A stretch of 64,000 nucleotides of DNA from Oscillatoriales cyanobacterium USR001 (GTDB lineage Bacteria; Cyanobacteriota; Cyanobacteriia; Cyanobacteriales; Microcoleaceae): the NCBI GenBank assembly GCA_001698425.1, contig MBRE01000078.1, positions 56,336 through 120,335 on the forward strand, written 5' to 3'. Positions 63,923 to 64,000 of this stretch are shown here, in pieces (position 1 is the stretch's first letter; every line of letters begins with the position of its first letter). The notes beneath the pieces were generated by a model. The model was given only the letters and a program-made list of their open reading frames with translations, was not told the origin of the DNA and ran no database searches. Made by a program: the position numbers and the translations under genes.

Positions 63923-64000
63923 AAATGTTTAACCTCTACGTTTTGAGGTTTAAGAGTTCTAGTTTTGGCTTGTTGTAGTTCTCTCTAGTAAGCTAAAGCA

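Overview
The window is chromosomal DNA of a cyanobacterium, most likely a filamentous, non-heterocystous one (Oscillatoriales, Oscillatoria/Kamptonema/Microcoleus-like). The evidence is psbA (photosystem II D1), a plant-type petF ferredoxin, biliverdin reductase, a CcsA-type cytochrome assembly protein, minCDE, very many HIP1-type GCGATCGC octamers, heptanucleotide STRR tracts in intergenic DNA, and many signalling genes. The genus is inference.

Layout. 1-2.7 kb: end of a Uma2-type gene, then minC-minD-minE. 2.8-8.1 kb: a probable restriction-modification locus with a PLD-type nuclease converging on a 961-residue two-domain DNA methyltransferase. 8.1-15 kb: a methyltransferase remnant, a probable small RNA, then rimP-nusA-ylxR-infB with STRR tracts in three of its junctions. 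15-22 kb: ygfZ, rtcB, tilS, a KGK protein and ccsA. 21.7-28.7 kb: a membrane adenylate cyclase, a cNMP-binding protein, a pyroglutamyl-peptidase-like protein divergent from hisH, two membrane proteins, leuC. 28.9-29.3 kb: tRNA-Asn(GUU) interrupted by a 280-nt group I intron. 29.4-37 kb: NYN-domain nuclease, BadF-type kinase, bvdR, an RloA/RloB-like ATPase-TOPRIM pair, petF, SpoIID/LytB protein.

37.7-46.5 kb is dominated by signalling: a histidine kinase, a Doc-type toxin pair, and a tight four-gene minus-strand operon (coiled-coil protein, 978-residue membrane protein with OmpA domain, Ras-like GTPase, adenylate cyclase). 46.9-54.4 kb: gatB, comM, a HIT protein, psbA, two tiny overlapping genes, pyrE, a secreted protein, tRNA-Gly. 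54.5-63.4 kb: a CyaC-like hybrid kinase/adenylate cyclase, a BrnT toxin pair, an Rpn/DUF2887 protein, and a 1004-residue protein joining probable periplasmic HEAT repeats to a cytoplasmic NACHT-like NTPase. The window ends in a small gene broken by an in-frame TAG.

Three adenylate cyclases and a cNMP-binding protein within 36 kb indicate heavy use of cAMP. Intergenic DNA is rich in palindromic, MITE-like elements; several families recur within the window. The most novel candidates are the GTPase/OmpA/cyclase operon, the transmembrane HEAT-NACHT protein, the fused-methyltransferase R-M locus and the tRNA-Asn intron.
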